Assembly (NCBI RefSeq): GCF_004000925.1
Contig: NZ_BIME01000003.1
Coordinates: 1 to 64,000 of the forward strand
Length of the DNA: 64,000 nt
Source: Paenibacillus illinoisensis NBRC 15959
GTDB lineage: Bacteria; Bacillota; Bacilli; Paenibacillales; Paenibacillaceae
Reading direction: 5' to 3'
Translations under genes and position numbers: made by a program
The notes under the pieces: generated by a model
What the model saw: only the letters and a program-made list of their open reading frames with translations
Database searches by the model: none
Told to the model about the DNA's origin: nothing
In this document: piece after piece, positions 35,902-47,998 of the stretch
Position numbering within the stretch: position 1 is the stretch's first letter
Layout of the letters: every line of letters starts with the position of its first letter

Positions 35902-37248
35902 CTATTGTTTTGCCAGCATCTTTGATGCCTGTCCAAAGGATATACCTGTGTAGTAGTGTTTCAGAATCTGTGTCGCGGTGTGTCCCTCCTGCGCCATGCC
36001 ATTCGCTCCCCACTGGCTCATTCCCACGCCATGTCCGTAACCGTAGGTCGTAATCTGCACCTCGTCACCCTCTGTCGTCCAGCTGAATTGACTGGATCTC
36101 AATCCAAGCAGCTTGCGCACCTCTGGTCCACTGAAAGTCGAACCTGCGATCTGCAGCTCCTTAATTCGGTGACCTTCTGTTGTAGACAGCACTTCCATCC
36201 AGGAGCCGCCCTCCTGGGCAGTGACCGGGATAGCACTGGCACTCAAATTCAGCTTCTGGAGAATTTCGCTGCGCTTCATTGTGACGGTCTCCTTGAATCC
36301 CGGAGCTAACTTCTGGTCCCATGGACTTGCTACACTTTTCAAATAGGGTACGACATTTCCCCATACATCCTCAGCGTTCTCCGTATAACCGTTACTTGTA
36401 GAAAAAAAGGATGCAGTAATGGCCTTACCCTGATATGTCATCACGGCGTCCCGGCTTTCGCGAATGGCCTGCTGTAACTTCTCCCATTCTTCCGCTTTCC
36501 CCAAACGTGTCCACTCCTTCTCCACCTGATCCGGTGGAATAAACACCTGATGACTGACCGTATCCGTTACATCTGCATCACCTGAAGGTACACCGCTGGT
36601 ATCGTGCGCTGCCAGCCTTCTGACGATAAAGGTCCGCGCGGCAATGGCCTGTGCCTTCAGTGCCTCAAGCCTGAACTCGGCAGGCATCTCCGCAGCAACA
36701 ACACCCGTCACATACTCCTCAAGCGGAAGACTCATTGTTGTTCCCGTTGCCGACAGATACACTCTTACATTGGGTTCTGGGTATGTCACTGGCACAGCTG
36801 GGACTGGGACGGTGTTCGTTACACTGCCTGTTGATGGTGTAACTGGGATCGGCTTCACCGGATCACTTGTCCGGGGCCACACTAATATAGCAGGGATCAG
36901 GAGTGCCAGCGCCAAGAGCCCTGTTACAGCAGCAGCTGGTTGCCAGCGCCTGGATCCGCTTGACCACCTGCGTCCTCTTCCGAATGTCCTCATCCTGCGT
37001 CTCTTTACTCGGCGGAACTGATCGAGTTCAATGACCGGTCCGCGAATTCTCCTTGACTCACGCTCAGACTGGTCTGATGCTCCTGTTGGGTTTGGATTGA
37101 TTGTTCTTTTGGCCTCTGCAGCTGAATTTCTGGTATTCATGGCCATGGACTTGTCTTTCTCCATTCCGGCATCCGAAGTCTGCTTGGACTCCTCCATCAT
37201 TGGACGGGGGACAAGGGGCACCTTAACCTGTATACGAGCTTCTTTCAT
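35902..37248 (-). CDS. spoIID: Stage II sporulation protein D (lytic transglycosylase)
   Basis: Peptidoglycan lytic transglycosylase that drives engulfment together with SpoIIM/SpoIIP. Seen: 448 residues; a long cytoplasmic N-terminus with many basic residues (about 1-110, RRVKRRRMRTFGRGRRW); one membrane segment (about 113-130); a Pro/Val/Thr linker; then the SpoIID domain with LEEYVTGVVAAEMPAEF containing the catalytic Glu, LKAQAIAARTF, and the C-terminal GYGHGVGMSQWGANGMA. The N-terminal cytoplasmic part is longer than in B. subtilis SpoIID. ATG at 37248 has GGAGG ten bases upstream; an upstream in-frame ATG at 37272 lies before this Shine-Dalgarno and is not used here. Confidence 0.94.
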   Translation of the reverse strand: MKEARIQVKVPLVPRPMMEESKQTSDAGMEKDKSMAMNTRNSAAEAKRTINPNPTGASDQSERESRRIRGPVIELDQFRRVKRRRMRTFGRGRRWSSGSRRWQPAAAVTGLLALALLIPAILVWPRTSDPVKPIPVTPSTGSVTNTVPVPAVPVTYPEPNVRVYLSATGTTMSLPLEEYVTGVVAAEMPAEFRLEALKAQAIAARTFIVRRLAAHDTSGVPSGDADVTDTVSHQVFIPPDQVEKEWTRLGKAEEWEKLQQAIRESRDAVMTYQGKAITASFFSTSNGYTENAEDVWGNVVPYLKSVASPWDQKLAPGFKETVTMKRSEILQKLNLSASAIPVTAQEGGSWMEVLSTTEGHRIKELQIAGSTFSGPEVRKLLGLRSSQFSWTTEGDEVQITTYGYGHGVGMSQWGANGMAQEGHTATQILKHYYTGISFGQASKMLAKQ

Positions 37249-37647
37249 TTCGACATACCCTCCGTTGTACATAGGCCGTCATAGACCGGTCCTTTTGTTC
37301 AAATCCATAGTTTAGGGTATGAGCTGTTTCGATCTGATAGAACCTGATTTGAGAGAAAGAAAGAGCTTCTGCTTCTTTTTAATGTTAGATTAACATTGCT
37401 CTGCTATAGTGGATAAACCGCCGCTATACAGGCATTTTTGACATGCCTCACCATGCACCGCATTCTCTATTGATGTTCTTTTATTCAATTGTATATATTC
37501 AAAAGTTAGACCCACAGTTCTTCCATTAGGACCAGCTATTAATAGAATCAGGTACTGAATTGTTGGCCATACTTTAATAGTATAGTGTCAAAAAAGGGCA
37601 TAAAAAAAGCCAAGCCAGATGGCTTAGCTTTTTACTAAAAACATGAT
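37249..37647. other. Intergenic region between murA and spoIID
   Basis: No gene. It contains the murA terminator (37602-37631) near the murA end. I looked for a sigma-E promoter for spoIID and found only partial matches (CATA-type -10 near 37316-37322). Confidence 0.5.
37602..37631 (-). terminator. Intrinsic terminator of murA
   Basis: 11-bp stem with one mismatch (37621-37631 / 37606-37616, AAAGCTAAGCC with GGCTTGGCTTT), 4-nt loop, then a T run, 17 bp after the murA stop. Confidence 0.9.
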
Positions 37648-38994
37648 TTAAGCCCAAGTCGGTTGTACCTTGAACATCGGCACTTCTTCCTCAGCTTTTT
37701 CGGTTGCAGGCTTAGCTGCGTCCAGTTTCGGTTCTTCAACCGAAATACGGTAAATGTCGGCTCCCAGTCCATTCAGCTTTTCAGCCAGGTGAACGTAGCC
37801 ACGGTCGATGTGATGAACACCGCCGACTTCAGTTGTGCCTTCAGCAACCAGACCCGCAATAATGAGTGCAGCACCCGCACGCAAATCGGTAGCTGTAACT
37901 TTGGCACCCTTCAGTTTGGCATTACCTGTAATGATGGACGAACGGCCTTCCACTTTGATCTCCGCATTCATCAACTGGAATTCATCCACATGCATGAAGC
38001 GATTCTCAAACACCGTTTCCGTTACGACACTTGTTCCTTCAGATGCCAGCAAGAGCGCCATCATCTGGGATTGCATGTCAGTAGGGAATCCAGGGTATGG
38101 TAATGTTTTCACATCTACTGCCTTGAGTGGACGGTCCGCAATAACACGCACCCCATTCTCATCTGGCAGGATGGTTACTCCCATCTCTTCCATCTTCGCA
38201 ATAACTGAACCCAGATGGTCGGAGATCGCACCTTCGATGTACACATCACCACCGGAAATTGCAGCAGCAGCCATGTAAGTACCTGCTTCTACCCTATCCG
38301 GAATTACTGTGTGCTTCACGCCAGTGAGTTTCTCCACACCCTCGATGCGAATTACCCCTGTACCCGCGCCACGGACTTTGGCACCCATTCCGTTAAGGAA
38401 GTTAGCCAGATCCACGATCTCAGGTTCTTTTGCTGCATTCTCCAGCACGGTAACACCGTCAGCCAGCGTTGCAGCCATCATAATATTTTGAGTAGCTCCG
38501 ACGGAGGCTACATCCAGATAAATTTTTGCACCACGCAACCGTCCTTGGCTGCGAGCTTCGATATAGCCTTGGCCCAAGCTGATCTCGGCACCCATGGCTT
38601 CAAAACCTTTCAAATGCTGATCAATCGGCCGTGTTCCGATGGCACATCCACCAGGAAGCGAAATTCTTGTATGACCCATACGCGTCAATAAAGGCCCCAT
38701 GACCAGAAAAGACGCCCGCATTTTACTTACCCATTCATACGGGGCTTCGCAGGAAGTAAGTTTTTCCGCATTCACGGTAATCACTTCGTCCCGGTATGTA
38801 ACACCCGCTCCCAGCGATTCCAACACTTTGTTAATCGTCATCACATCGTCTAGAGGAGGCGCGTCAATAATAACGCTTTGTCCTTCTTCCCCTAGTAGAG
38901 AGGCAGCGATGATCGGAAGAACAGAATTTTTAGCGCCGCTAACTTTGACACTTCCGGTCAACCTTTTGCCACCGCGGACGATAAATTTGCTCAT
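37648..38994 (-). CDS. murA: UDP-GlcNAc 1-carboxyvinyltransferase MurA
   Basis: First committed step of peptidoglycan synthesis: transfers enolpyruvate from PEP to UDP-GlcNAc; cytoplasmic and inhibited by fosfomycin. Seen: 448 residues; SGAKNSVLP with Lys22-Asn23; the flexible-loop Cys117 in [11 protein letters not shown], so a Cys-type (fosfomycin-sensitive) enzyme; and [15 protein letters not shown] with the catalytic Asp region. Two ATGs are adjacent; the second (38994) gives the standard residue numbering and an eight-base spacing from GGAGG. The C-terminus carries a charged extension ([14 protein letters not shown]). Position before spoIID corresponds to B. subtilis murAA. Confidence 0.97.
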   Translation of the reverse strand: MSKFIVRGGKRLTGSVKVSGAKNSVLPIIAASLLGEEGQSVIIDAPPLDDVMTINKVLESLGAGVTYRDEVITVNAEKLTSCEAPYEWVSKMRASFLVMGPLLTRMGHTRISLPGGCAIGTRPIDQHLKGFEAMGAEISLGQGYIEARSQGRLRGAKIYLDVASVGATQNIMMAATLADGVTVLENAAKEPEIVDLANFLNGMGAKVRGAGTGVIRIEGVEKLTGVKHTVIPDRVEAGTYMAAAAISGGDVYIEGAISDHLGSVIAKMEEMGVTILPDENGVRVIADRPLKAVDVKTLPYPGFPTDMQSQMMALLLASEGTSVVTETVFENRFMHVDEFQLMNAEIKVEGRSSIITGNAKLKGAKVTATDLRAGAALIIAGLVAEGTTEVGGVHHIDRGYVHLAEKLNGLGADIYRISVEEPKLDAAKPATEKAEEEVPMFKVQPTWA

Positions 38995-39247
38995 CATGGT
39001 TCCCTCCGCGCTTTTATTCCCTTTTCTTCATTCCGGAATACGTAAGCCCTCTGTGTTAGAAAGGACTGTTGCTGTGTGTGGAATTTCGACATTACCCGGC
39101 AAAAAACGCCTGATGTCTGTTCAGAAAAGAATTGGTTTATAATCCAAAATTGATGATAACACTTGCCGTGCTGATTGCCTGCAAACTTGTAATTAAGGCT
39201 TACAGGTCAGCAAAACATCAGGACAGACGGATTGGGATGATTATTAG

Positions 39248-39261
39248 CCGGTAATTACCGG
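39248..39261. repeat. Perfect 14-nt palindrome CCGGTAATTACCGG
   Basis: Exact two-fold symmetry, in the murA leader. It has the form of a homodimeric repressor operator, but it is also a possible RNA hairpin. No regulator can be named. Confidence 0.4.
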
Positions 39262-39317
39262 GGATCCCGTTTATAACCTAAGGTTAAAGTAAACAATAGT
39301 TAATTCCCTAACTTCCA

Positions 39318-39347
39318 TCATAACATTTTTGAATTGTACGATACAAG
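39318..39347 (-). promoter_or_regulatory. Predicted murA promoter (extended -10)
   Basis: Extended -10 TGTTATGAT (TATGAT at 39318-39323), with TTGTAT 18 bp upstream (4 of 6 to TTGACA). Confidence 0.5.
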
Positions 39348-39510
39348 CATTTTTACATAAAACATCTCAATTCAACCAATTACATGTCACACATTTTTCT
39401 TAATTGTTAACAGGTTGGTCATACTCTAATTGTTGACACAATCAATCGATGTTATTCGACAATCAGGCTGCATGAAGAACCTAACAGATGATTAACCAAC
39501 CATCTCAACA

Positions 39511-39768
39511 TTAAAACAAATGACGCAACATTTGGGTCCATGATAAATAATCAATAACGAACCCGGATACGGCATGACCCAGAATAATGGCAAGCAGCAA
39601 ATGCAGCAATCTTCCTTGAGCACCCTTCGGCTGTCTTATAATCAGATCAAGCTTCAGGTTTTGCAGTGCCCACCATGCGAGTGCTATACACAATAGCGAA
39701 ACGACAATCGAAACTAACCCATTTGTGCTTAATGACTGGTTCAACTGATTCGTCAGATCAATATCCAT
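39511..39768 (-). CDS. DUF1146 family membrane protein (YwzB-like)
   Basis: Small membrane protein of unknown function found next to the atp operon or murA in Bacilli. Seen: 85 residues with two membrane segments (about 17-35 and 55-75), joined by a loop with LKLDLIIRQPKGAQGRLLHLLLA, the conserved DUF1146 core. ATG at 39768 has GGAGG at ten bases. It is preceded by about 600 bp without a gene after atpC, so it is not in the atp operon. Confidence 0.9.
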   Translation of the reverse strand: MDIDLTNQLNQSLSTNGLVSIVVSLLCIALAWWALQNLKLDLIIRQPKGAQGRLLHLLLAIILGHAVSGFVIDYLSWTQMLRHLF

Positions 39769-40325
39769 ATATTCATTACCTCCACATTTGTTGCAGCAAC
39801 CAGCGTAATTTTGCTTGTCATCCTTAATTTAAAAGTCATAAGAATGGTTTTTTCCAGCAGAACACAACTGATTCACCGCTGAAGTACCCCGTATGGAGAT
39901 CCTTCGTGTTGCCCATTCATCGAGCAGCACAATCTGGCTGAGAATGATCATGGAATTCATCTTCGCAGCTGCAATCTCTGCTGACTCTATGGAATATAGG
40001 CTCTTTCATCATACATTGTCAATTACATTGATTTCCACTTTGAAAATATTTTAATTTTAAACCATCGGGATTTTGTGACTAAAACGACATAAAAGAGCGC
40101 TATTTCGATATCGATGTTGTCATTTCCTCGGAAATAATTTGGTTTGAACTGGCCAAAAATGGGTCTATTAGTGGTAACTATCACCACTACTATAGTCCTA
40201 TACTATATTCAATATCACACCAACGGTGATCATTGTTTACAAAAATTAACGGACAATCTACATAAAATCATCCAGTAAATCACGATTACCACACATAAAT
40301 ATGGAAGTCATTTCTGCGAAACACA
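39769..40325. other. Intergenic region between atpC and the DUF1146 gene
   Basis: No supportable gene. A minus-strand reading frame of about 55 codons (about 40000-39830, including IAAAKMNSMIILSQIVLLDE) has no Shine-Dalgarno and is probably chance or a relic. A 7-bp inverted repeat TAGTGGT/ACCACTA lies at 40169-40189. The rest is AT-rich. Confidence 0.5.
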
Positions 40326-40327
40326 GC

Positions 40328-40359
40328 AAAAAAGCCCGGCAGACCAAGCCGCCGGGCTT
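40328..40359 (-). terminator. Terminator of the atp operon
   Basis: 9-bp perfect GC-rich stem AAGCCCGGC/GCCGGGCTT (40351-40359 / 40332-40340), 10-nt loop, then a six-T run on the minus strand, 12 bp after the atpC stop. Confidence 0.94.
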
Positions 40360-40370
40360 CCTTTAATCGT

Positions 40371-40775
40371 TTATTTGCCGTATACGTTGATCCGGTTAAC
40401 CGCTTTTTGCAGAGCAATCTCTGCCCGGCGGTGATCAAAGTGGTCCTGGTTGCTTTGGCTGCTGAGACGGCGTTCTGCCCGTTCTTTCGCTGCACGCGCA
40501 CGATCCACATCGATATCTCCCGGGAATTCGGCACTTTCTGCGAGAACAACAACCTTATCTTTGCGGATTTCGATAAAGCCGCCGCCAATAGCGACCTGCT
40601 TGTTCTCTTTTCCGTTTTTGATAATAATCGGTGCAATCTGCAACGGAGTAACCATAGGGATATGGCCTGGCAAGATCCCCAGCTCCCCTTCAATACCACG
40701 AGCGATGATGCTATCTGCTTGCGCCGAATAGACCAAACGCTCAGGCGTTACGATTTCCAACAAAAAGGTGCTCAA
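40371..40775 (-). CDS. atpC: ATP synthase F1 subunit epsilon
   Basis: Central-stalk subunit that couples rotation to catalysis and inhibits ATP hydrolysis. Seen: 134 residues; an N-terminal beta-sandwich (TFLLEIVTPERLVYSAQAD, GELGILPGHIPMVTPL) and a C-terminal helical hairpin (RARAAKERAERRLSSQ). The start needs choice: ATG at 40781 lies one base after AGGAGGG, too close, whereas TTG at 40775 is seven bases after AGGAGG and gives (M)STFLLEIV; TTG is preferred. Last gene of the atp operon. Confidence 0.93.
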   Translation of the reverse strand: MSTFLLEIVTPERLVYSAQADSIIARGIEGELGILPGHIPMVTPLQIAPIIIKNGKENKQVAIGGGFIEIRKDKVVVLAESAEFPGDIDVDRARAAKERAERRLSSQSNQDHFDHRRAEIALQKAVNRINVYGK

Positions 40776-40838
40776 TTCCATCCCTCCTGAAACTATCCGA
40801 AGGATAGCTCGCTTCATAAGGACAATCCTGGATTCAGA

Positions 40839-42257
<1,419 letters not shown>

Positions 42258-42337
42258 CTACAAGCCTGCTACTTTGACAAAAATAAAGTTCCGTTCGTTT
42301 ATCTTTGCAGTGCAAGCCTTCATTAAATAAAAAACGG

Positions 42338-43210
42338 TTAGCCTTGTGCTGCGTTGGCACCTGCCACAATTTCCGTAATCTCCTGCGTGATAGCCGCTTG
42401 ACGGGCACGGTTGTATGTCAATGACAAATCGTTAATGAGTTTGGATGCATTTTTGGTTGCATTACCCATTGCCGTCATTTTCGCCCCCAGCTCACTCGCC
42501 TTACCGTTCAGAAGTGCACCATAGATTAGCGTTTCCGCATAACGCGGTAGCAAAACTTCCAGTACAGCTTCAGCTGAAGGCTCGTATTCGTAGCTCGCCG
42601 TCGGTCCTTCCGCAGCAGTTACCTCAGGTGTTTCCATTGGAAGAAGTTTTTCTACCGTAGGAATCTGGGTCAACGCATTCACAAAGCGGTTATAACAAAT
42701 GTACAATTCATCAAATTTAGCCAACTCAAATCCTTGAACAGCCTCGTGTGCAATAGATTTGATGTCTGCAAATGCTGGTGAATCGGATAGATCCGTTGTA
42801 ACGGATGCCATCGCAATTTCGCGCCGTCTGAAGTAATCGCGTCCTTTACGCCCAATAACAAACAACTCGTAGTCATCTTGGGAGTTATGGCGCTCTTTGA
42901 GCGTCAGATTGACCTGACGCAAAACGTTCGCATTGTATCCACCCGCAAGACCGCGGTCCGATGTAATGATCAGGTAAGCTGTCTTTTTGACCGGACGGCT
43001 CTCGAGCATCGGATGCTGGATCCCTTGCGTGCTTGACGCAATACTAGCCACAACTTCTTTCAGTTTCTCCGAATACGGACGGGCTGCCTCAGCTTTTTCC
43101 TGCGCTTTACGCAGTTTTGCAGCTGCAACCATCTCCATTGCTTTGGTGATTTGCTTGGTGCTTTGTACGCTTTTAATTTGCCGCTTAATTTCGCGCATGC
43201 CTTTTGCCAT
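42338..43210 (-). CDS. atpG: ATP synthase F1 subunit gamma
   Basis: Rotating shaft of F1. Seen: 290 residues; N-terminal helix MREIKRQIKSVQSTKQITKA; a central Rossmann-like part (TSDRGLAGGYNANVLR); and C-terminal helix ATKNASKLINDLSLTYNRAR with QEITEIVAGANA. The frame opens upstream, but the ATG at 43210 (MAKGMREIKR) has AAGGTGG upstream and is chosen. Confidence 0.98.
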   Translation of the reverse strand: MAKGMREIKRQIKSVQSTKQITKAMEMVAAAKLRKAQEKAEAARPYSEKLKEVVASIASSTQGIQHPMLESRPVKKTAYLIITSDRGLAGGYNANVLRQVNLTLKERHNSQDDYELFVIGRKGRDYFRRREIAMASVTTDLSDSPAFADIKSIAHEAVQGFELAKFDELYICYNRFVNALTQIPTVEKLLPMETPEVTAAEGPTASYEYEPSAEAVLEVLLPRYAETLIYGALLNGKASELGAKMTAMGNATKNASKLINDLSLTYNRARQAAITQEITEIVAGANAAQG

Positions 43211-43340
43211 GATTTCACCACCTTCAAGTTTTGACGTAGTCAAAACTACTTCGTAAGCATTATCTTACTTTGAAAGCATCAAAGTTTTACATGCAGACAT
43301 GCGGAATCGGTTAAACAACTCCGCAGCTGCAATCATCTAT

Positions 43341-44861
<1,521 letters not shown>

Positions 44862-44871
44862 TCACCCCAAT

Positions 44872-45420
44872 CTACTGTACTCGTCTGTTAAAAGACTGCT
44901 CAAGACGTTCGAGCTTGCCAGCCAAGCTGCCGTCATAGATCGTATCGCCAATGGCGACTTTCAATCCGCCCAGCAGAGTCGAATCGACAATGTTCTCGAT
45001 ACGGATCTTTTTATTCACACGGCCTCCGAATTCACGGGCTACCGCTTCTTTTTCTTCATCATTCAATGCATAAGTCGAGTAAACGCGAGCATCGGCAATG
45101 CCGAGCGAGTCGCCCTCGATCTTCAGATAATCACTCAAAAGAGCTTCCAGCAGTTCAACACGGCCACGCTCAATCAGGAGCAGAACCGTACGCAGAACAG
45201 GTTCGGACACTTTGCCTTCAAGGCTCGCATGAAGCACGTTCCGCTTGGCTTCATCAGAGATGTTTGGAGATACGATGAACTTGATGATCTCGGCATCCCC
45301 AGTCAATCCGCTGACAACCGCACGCAGTTCCTGTTCAACTTCAAGTACCTGCTGCTGCTGGAGAGCAACTTCGAACAATGCTTTCGCATAACGCTTGGCA
45401 ACAATCGTATCGCGGCTCAT
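44872..45420 (-). CDS. atpH: ATP synthase F1 subunit delta
   Basis: Links the F1 head to the peripheral stalk. Seen: 182 residues; N-terminal domain VAKRYAKALFEVALQQQ; and the C-terminal signature SLLGGLKVAIGDTIYDGSLAGKLERL. ATG at 45420 overlaps the atpF stop (ATGA), a classical coupling. Confidence 0.97.
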   Translation of the reverse strand: MSRDTIVAKRYAKALFEVALQQQQVLEVEQELRAVVSGLTGDAEIIKFIVSPNISDEAKRNVLHASLEGKVSEPVLRTVLLLIERGRVELLEALLSDYLKIEGDSLGIADARVYSTYALNDEEKEAVAREFGGRVNKKIRIENIVDSTLLGGLKVAIGDTIYDGSLAGKLERLEQSFNRRVQ

Positions 45421-45905
45421 TGTCGGCCCCCTACCTCATTGAGGTATTGGTTCACAAGCTCTTCTTGTGCTGGACCGTTCTCAACTTCTTTTTTGATCAA
45501 TTTGGAAGCAATCTGAACGGAAGCTGTACCCAGTTCGCTGCGAAGCGCTGCAACCGCTTTGTTCTTCTCGCTTTCAATTTCACGTACCGCATCGTCTTTC
45601 AGACGATTAGCTTCAGCTTTTGCGTCAGCCAGAATTGACTCAGCCTGTTTGCCGCCCGTTTGTTTGGACTGTTCAATGATGTCGTGAGCTTCCTTGCGCG
45701 CTTGCTCCAGAGCTTGTTTTTGTTCCTCCACATAGGCAATGGCCTGTTCCCGAGTCTGAGCAGCCTCATTCATCTGCGTCAGCACGAGTTCGCGACGTTT
45801 TTCCATGATGGAGAACAAAGGACCGAAAGCATAACGGCTAAGCAGCCAATATAAAATTGCAAATGCGATAATCGCAAGAAGCGTATTTTCCCATACGAAA
45901 CTCAA
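45417..45905 (-). CDS. atpF: ATP synthase Fo subunit b
   Basis: Peripheral stalk subunit: one N-terminal membrane segment (about 5-26, LLAIIAFAILYWLLSRYAFG) and a long coiled coil rich in Ala/Glu/Lys/Gln. The open frame starts at a GTG (45914) that lies inside the Shine-Dalgarno; TTG at 45905 is eight bases after AAGGAG and gives (M)SFVWENTLLAI, so it is chosen (162 aa). Overlaps atpH by 4 nt. Confidence 0.95.
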   Translation of the reverse strand: MSFVWENTLLAIIAFAILYWLLSRYAFGPLFSIMEKRRELVLTQMNEAAQTREQAIAYVEEQKQALEQARKEAHDIIEQSKQTGGKQAESILADAKAEANRLKDDAVREIESEKNKAVAALRSELGTASVQIASKLIKKEVENGPAQEELVNQYLNEVGGRQ

Positions 45906-46019
45906 TCTGTTCACTCCTTCCTGGAGGTATCCTTGAAACGTTCATCCGCATGAACGGACATTACCTAAAAAGAAGGCGCGGATGGCTATGGCCTTCCCCG
46001 CCAAACCTTATCAATTTAA

Positions 46020-46286
<267 letters not shown>

Positions 46287-46322
46287 TCAGCCTGGTGAAG
46301 AAATCTTCGTAGGGCTTGGAAC

Positions 46323-47141
46323 TTAATGTTCGTCGTGCGTCTCGATGCTCTGTGAAATGTACACCATCATCAAGATTACAAAAACAAATGCCTGGATCGC
46401 GCCGATAAAGATACTAAAGCCTTGCCACACCATCAGCAAAGGAATGGCAGCTATTGCGCCAAACACTTTAAACGTGGTCAGCTTCAGGATCGTTGCGATC
46501 AGTACCTCACCCGCGAAGATATTCGCGAATAGACGCATACCGTGTGTCAGCAGCTTGGATGCCGTTTCAATCAAGTTGATGGGCAAGAACAAGGCGAATG
46601 GCTGAAGGTAGTGCTTGAGATAACCTCTCGTGTTGCGGAACAATCCGAGTCCATGAGATACCATGAACGCAACAAGTGCTAGTCCCATCGTTACCGACAA
46701 GTCAGCGGTAGGTGATTTCCACCAAGCCAGCTCAACGTGTGGATGTGCTTCAGGATCTTTGGCATGCGCCTCTTCAAACGCATCGACCGCTGTAACAATC
46801 GGCTGATTGAACACCTGTGCCTGGCTGACCTCCGTAACTTCAGTAACTGCCTGGAACGGAAGACCCAGCATGTTACCGACAAAGATAAACATAATCATGG
46901 AAAGAGCGAGAGAGATAAAATGTTTCCCTTTCTTCATATCCATCGTACTGGAGATCAGATTGCGGACGAATTCGACTGCCCACTCCATAAAATTTTGCAG
47001 CTTGCCGGGGTTTTCAACGGACAATCTCCGTGTAGCCAGGACAGCGAAAATAAAAACGAGGGCACCTGTAACGACCAACATCAACACAACCGATAGATCC
47101 AGTCGAAATCCGCCAAGCATAATAATTGGAGCTTCATGCAT
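46323..47141 (-). CDS. atpB: ATP synthase Fo subunit a
   Basis: Stator channel subunit. Seen: 272 residues; about six membrane segments; the essential Arg in THGMRLFANIFAGEVL; and a C-terminal AFVFVILMMVYISQSIE. A soluble insert (about 100-130, TEVSQAQVFNQPIVTAVDAFEEAHAKD region) lies between the second and third membrane segments. The frame opens upstream, but the ATG at 47141 has AAAGGGGTGA upstream and is chosen. Confidence 0.97.
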   Translation of the reverse strand: MHEAPIIMLGGFRLDLSVVLMLVVTGALVFIFAVLATRRLSVENPGKLQNFMEWAVEFVRNLISSTMDMKKGKHFISLALSMIMFIFVGNMLGLPFQAVTEVTEVSQAQVFNQPIVTAVDAFEEAHAKDPEAHPHVELAWWKSPTADLSVTMGLALVAFMVSHGLGLFRNTRGYLKHYLQPFALFLPINLIETASKLLTHGMRLFANIFAGEVLIATILKLTTFKVFGAIAAIPLLMVWQGFSIFIGAIQAFVFVILMMVYISQSIETHDEH

Positions 47142-47186
47142 ATTTTTCTCACCCCTTTCTCGACTTGAAAGCTGCAGCACCTAACA

Positions 47187-47564
47187 TCATTCTGCTCTGC
47201 GGGAATAGACGATCCCTATAATCAGTAAGGAAAATTGCGCAATGACCAGACCGCCTGCAACCGCATATGTATTGAAATACTGCGGAAAGCGCATCGATAT
47301 GTATATACCGAGCACAGCGAGTGCCGCTCTTGTCAAAAATCCCAGGTTCACACGCTTCAAGTTACCTTCTGCCGCATCATCAGACATTTTCCTTACTTTG
47401 TAGCCCAGGTAAAATGCATTGATCCAGCTAATTCCTGTACCCAGGGCCAGTCCCAAAGCAATTGTCTCCACACGTGGCATAAAGGCCGCTGCGAGAAAAC
47501 AAATCATAAGAAAGTACATGACGGAAACAGTCATCCATCTGCGGTATCTGGTTAGTTCACTCAT
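47187..47564 (-). CDS. atpI: ATP synthase subunit I
   Basis: Small membrane protein that helps assemble the c-ring. Seen: 125 residues with four membrane segments and a conserved basic loop (YKVRKMSDDAAEGNLKRVNLG). The ATG at 47564 has GGGG seven bases upstream; a GTG directly before it is an alternative. It overlaps the atpZ stop by 8 nt. Confidence 0.92.
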   Translation of the reverse strand: MSELTRYRRWMTVSVMYFLMICFLAAAFMPRVETIALGLALGTGISWINAFYLGYKVRKMSDDAAEGNLKRVNLGFLTRAALAVLGIYISMRFPQYFNTYAVAGGLVIAQFSLLIIGIVYSRRAE

Positions 47565-47811
47565 CACTTTCCCCCATGAATTTTTTCGCGATAAAGTAGA
47601 TGCTCACGCCACCTGCCGCCAGAAAAAAGAGAACGCTTACGGCGATCCATATTCCGTTACCTCCAACGGTCTTGTCCAACCAGGAGCCAGCGTAATATCC
47701 GGCAACAGCGAGAACGGCAATCTCGATCCCAAAAGCTGTCACGAGCCCCATCGCTTTCCATACATTGTTGTCATGGTTACGGGATGAATTTGGTTTGTTC
47801 GAATCGGCCAT
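47557..47811 (-). CDS. atpZ: AtpZ/AtpI-family protein
   Basis: First gene of the atp operon; in other bacteria AtpZ takes part with AtpI in c-ring or Mg2+-linked functions. Seen: 84 residues; a polar N-terminus; two membrane segments (about 20-42 and 53-73) with the family motif GYYAGSWLDKTVGG. ATG at 47811 is chosen because GGGTGG lies upstream; a GTG at 47823 is too close to AAGG. The operon promoter lies just upstream. Confidence 0.9.
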   Translation of the reverse strand: MADSNKPNSSRNHDNNVWKAMGLVTAFGIEIAVLAVAGYYAGSWLDKTVGGNGIWIAVSVLFFLAAGGVSIYFIAKKFMGESDE

Positions 47812-47840
47812 TTTCCACGCCACCCTTGCAATCCCAGTTA

Positions 47841-47870
47841 ATTTTACTGAATGATGAGAGCCTTTGTCAA
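47841..47870 (-). promoter_or_regulatory. Predicted sigma-A promoter of the atp operon
   Basis: Perfect TTGACA (47865-47870), 18-bp spacer, TAAAAT (47841-47846). Start of transcription would be near 47834, about 23 nt before the atpZ ATG. Confidence 0.8.
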
Positions 47871-47883
47871 TTGATTGATTTTA

Positions 47884-47938
47884 GCGTTTTAAAGGGTAAA
47901 ACGACGGGTTTACAGGCCCCCGGGAGCCCATAAACCCG
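47884..47938 (-). terminator. GC-rich hairpin after the UDP-GlcNAc 2-epimerase gene
   Basis: Stem GGGTTTA...TAAACCC with an inner GGGCTCC/GGGGCC part, then GTCGTTTTACCC on the minus strand. Weak T run. It lies about 60 bp after the stop at 47999 and upstream of the atp promoter. Confidence 0.65.
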
Positions 47939-47998
47939 CGTAAACCGTACAGTTTAACTGTATGCTGTACCCTTTATGATTAAGTCAGAAAAAACGAA

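Larger units (their letters stand above)
38998..39510 (-). promoter_or_regulatory. Long murA upstream region
   Basis: No gene. An extended -10 promoter (39318-39326) would give a leader of about 315 nt. In that leader lie a TAACC/GGTTA hairpin with GTTTA/TAAAC at its base (39273-39298) and a perfect 14-nt palindrome (39248-39261). The half beyond the promoter is AT-rich, and I see nothing else in it. Confidence 0.45.

Noticed and set aside
39830..40000. A short minus-strand coding-like stretch between atpC and the DUF1146 gene
   Set aside because: About 55 codons without a Shine-Dalgarno or a recognisable family; kept only as a remark in the gap entry.
40286..40699. A 137-codon minus-strand frame overlapping atpC
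   Set aside because: It is out of frame with a clear AtpC and crosses the operon terminator; no family resemblance.
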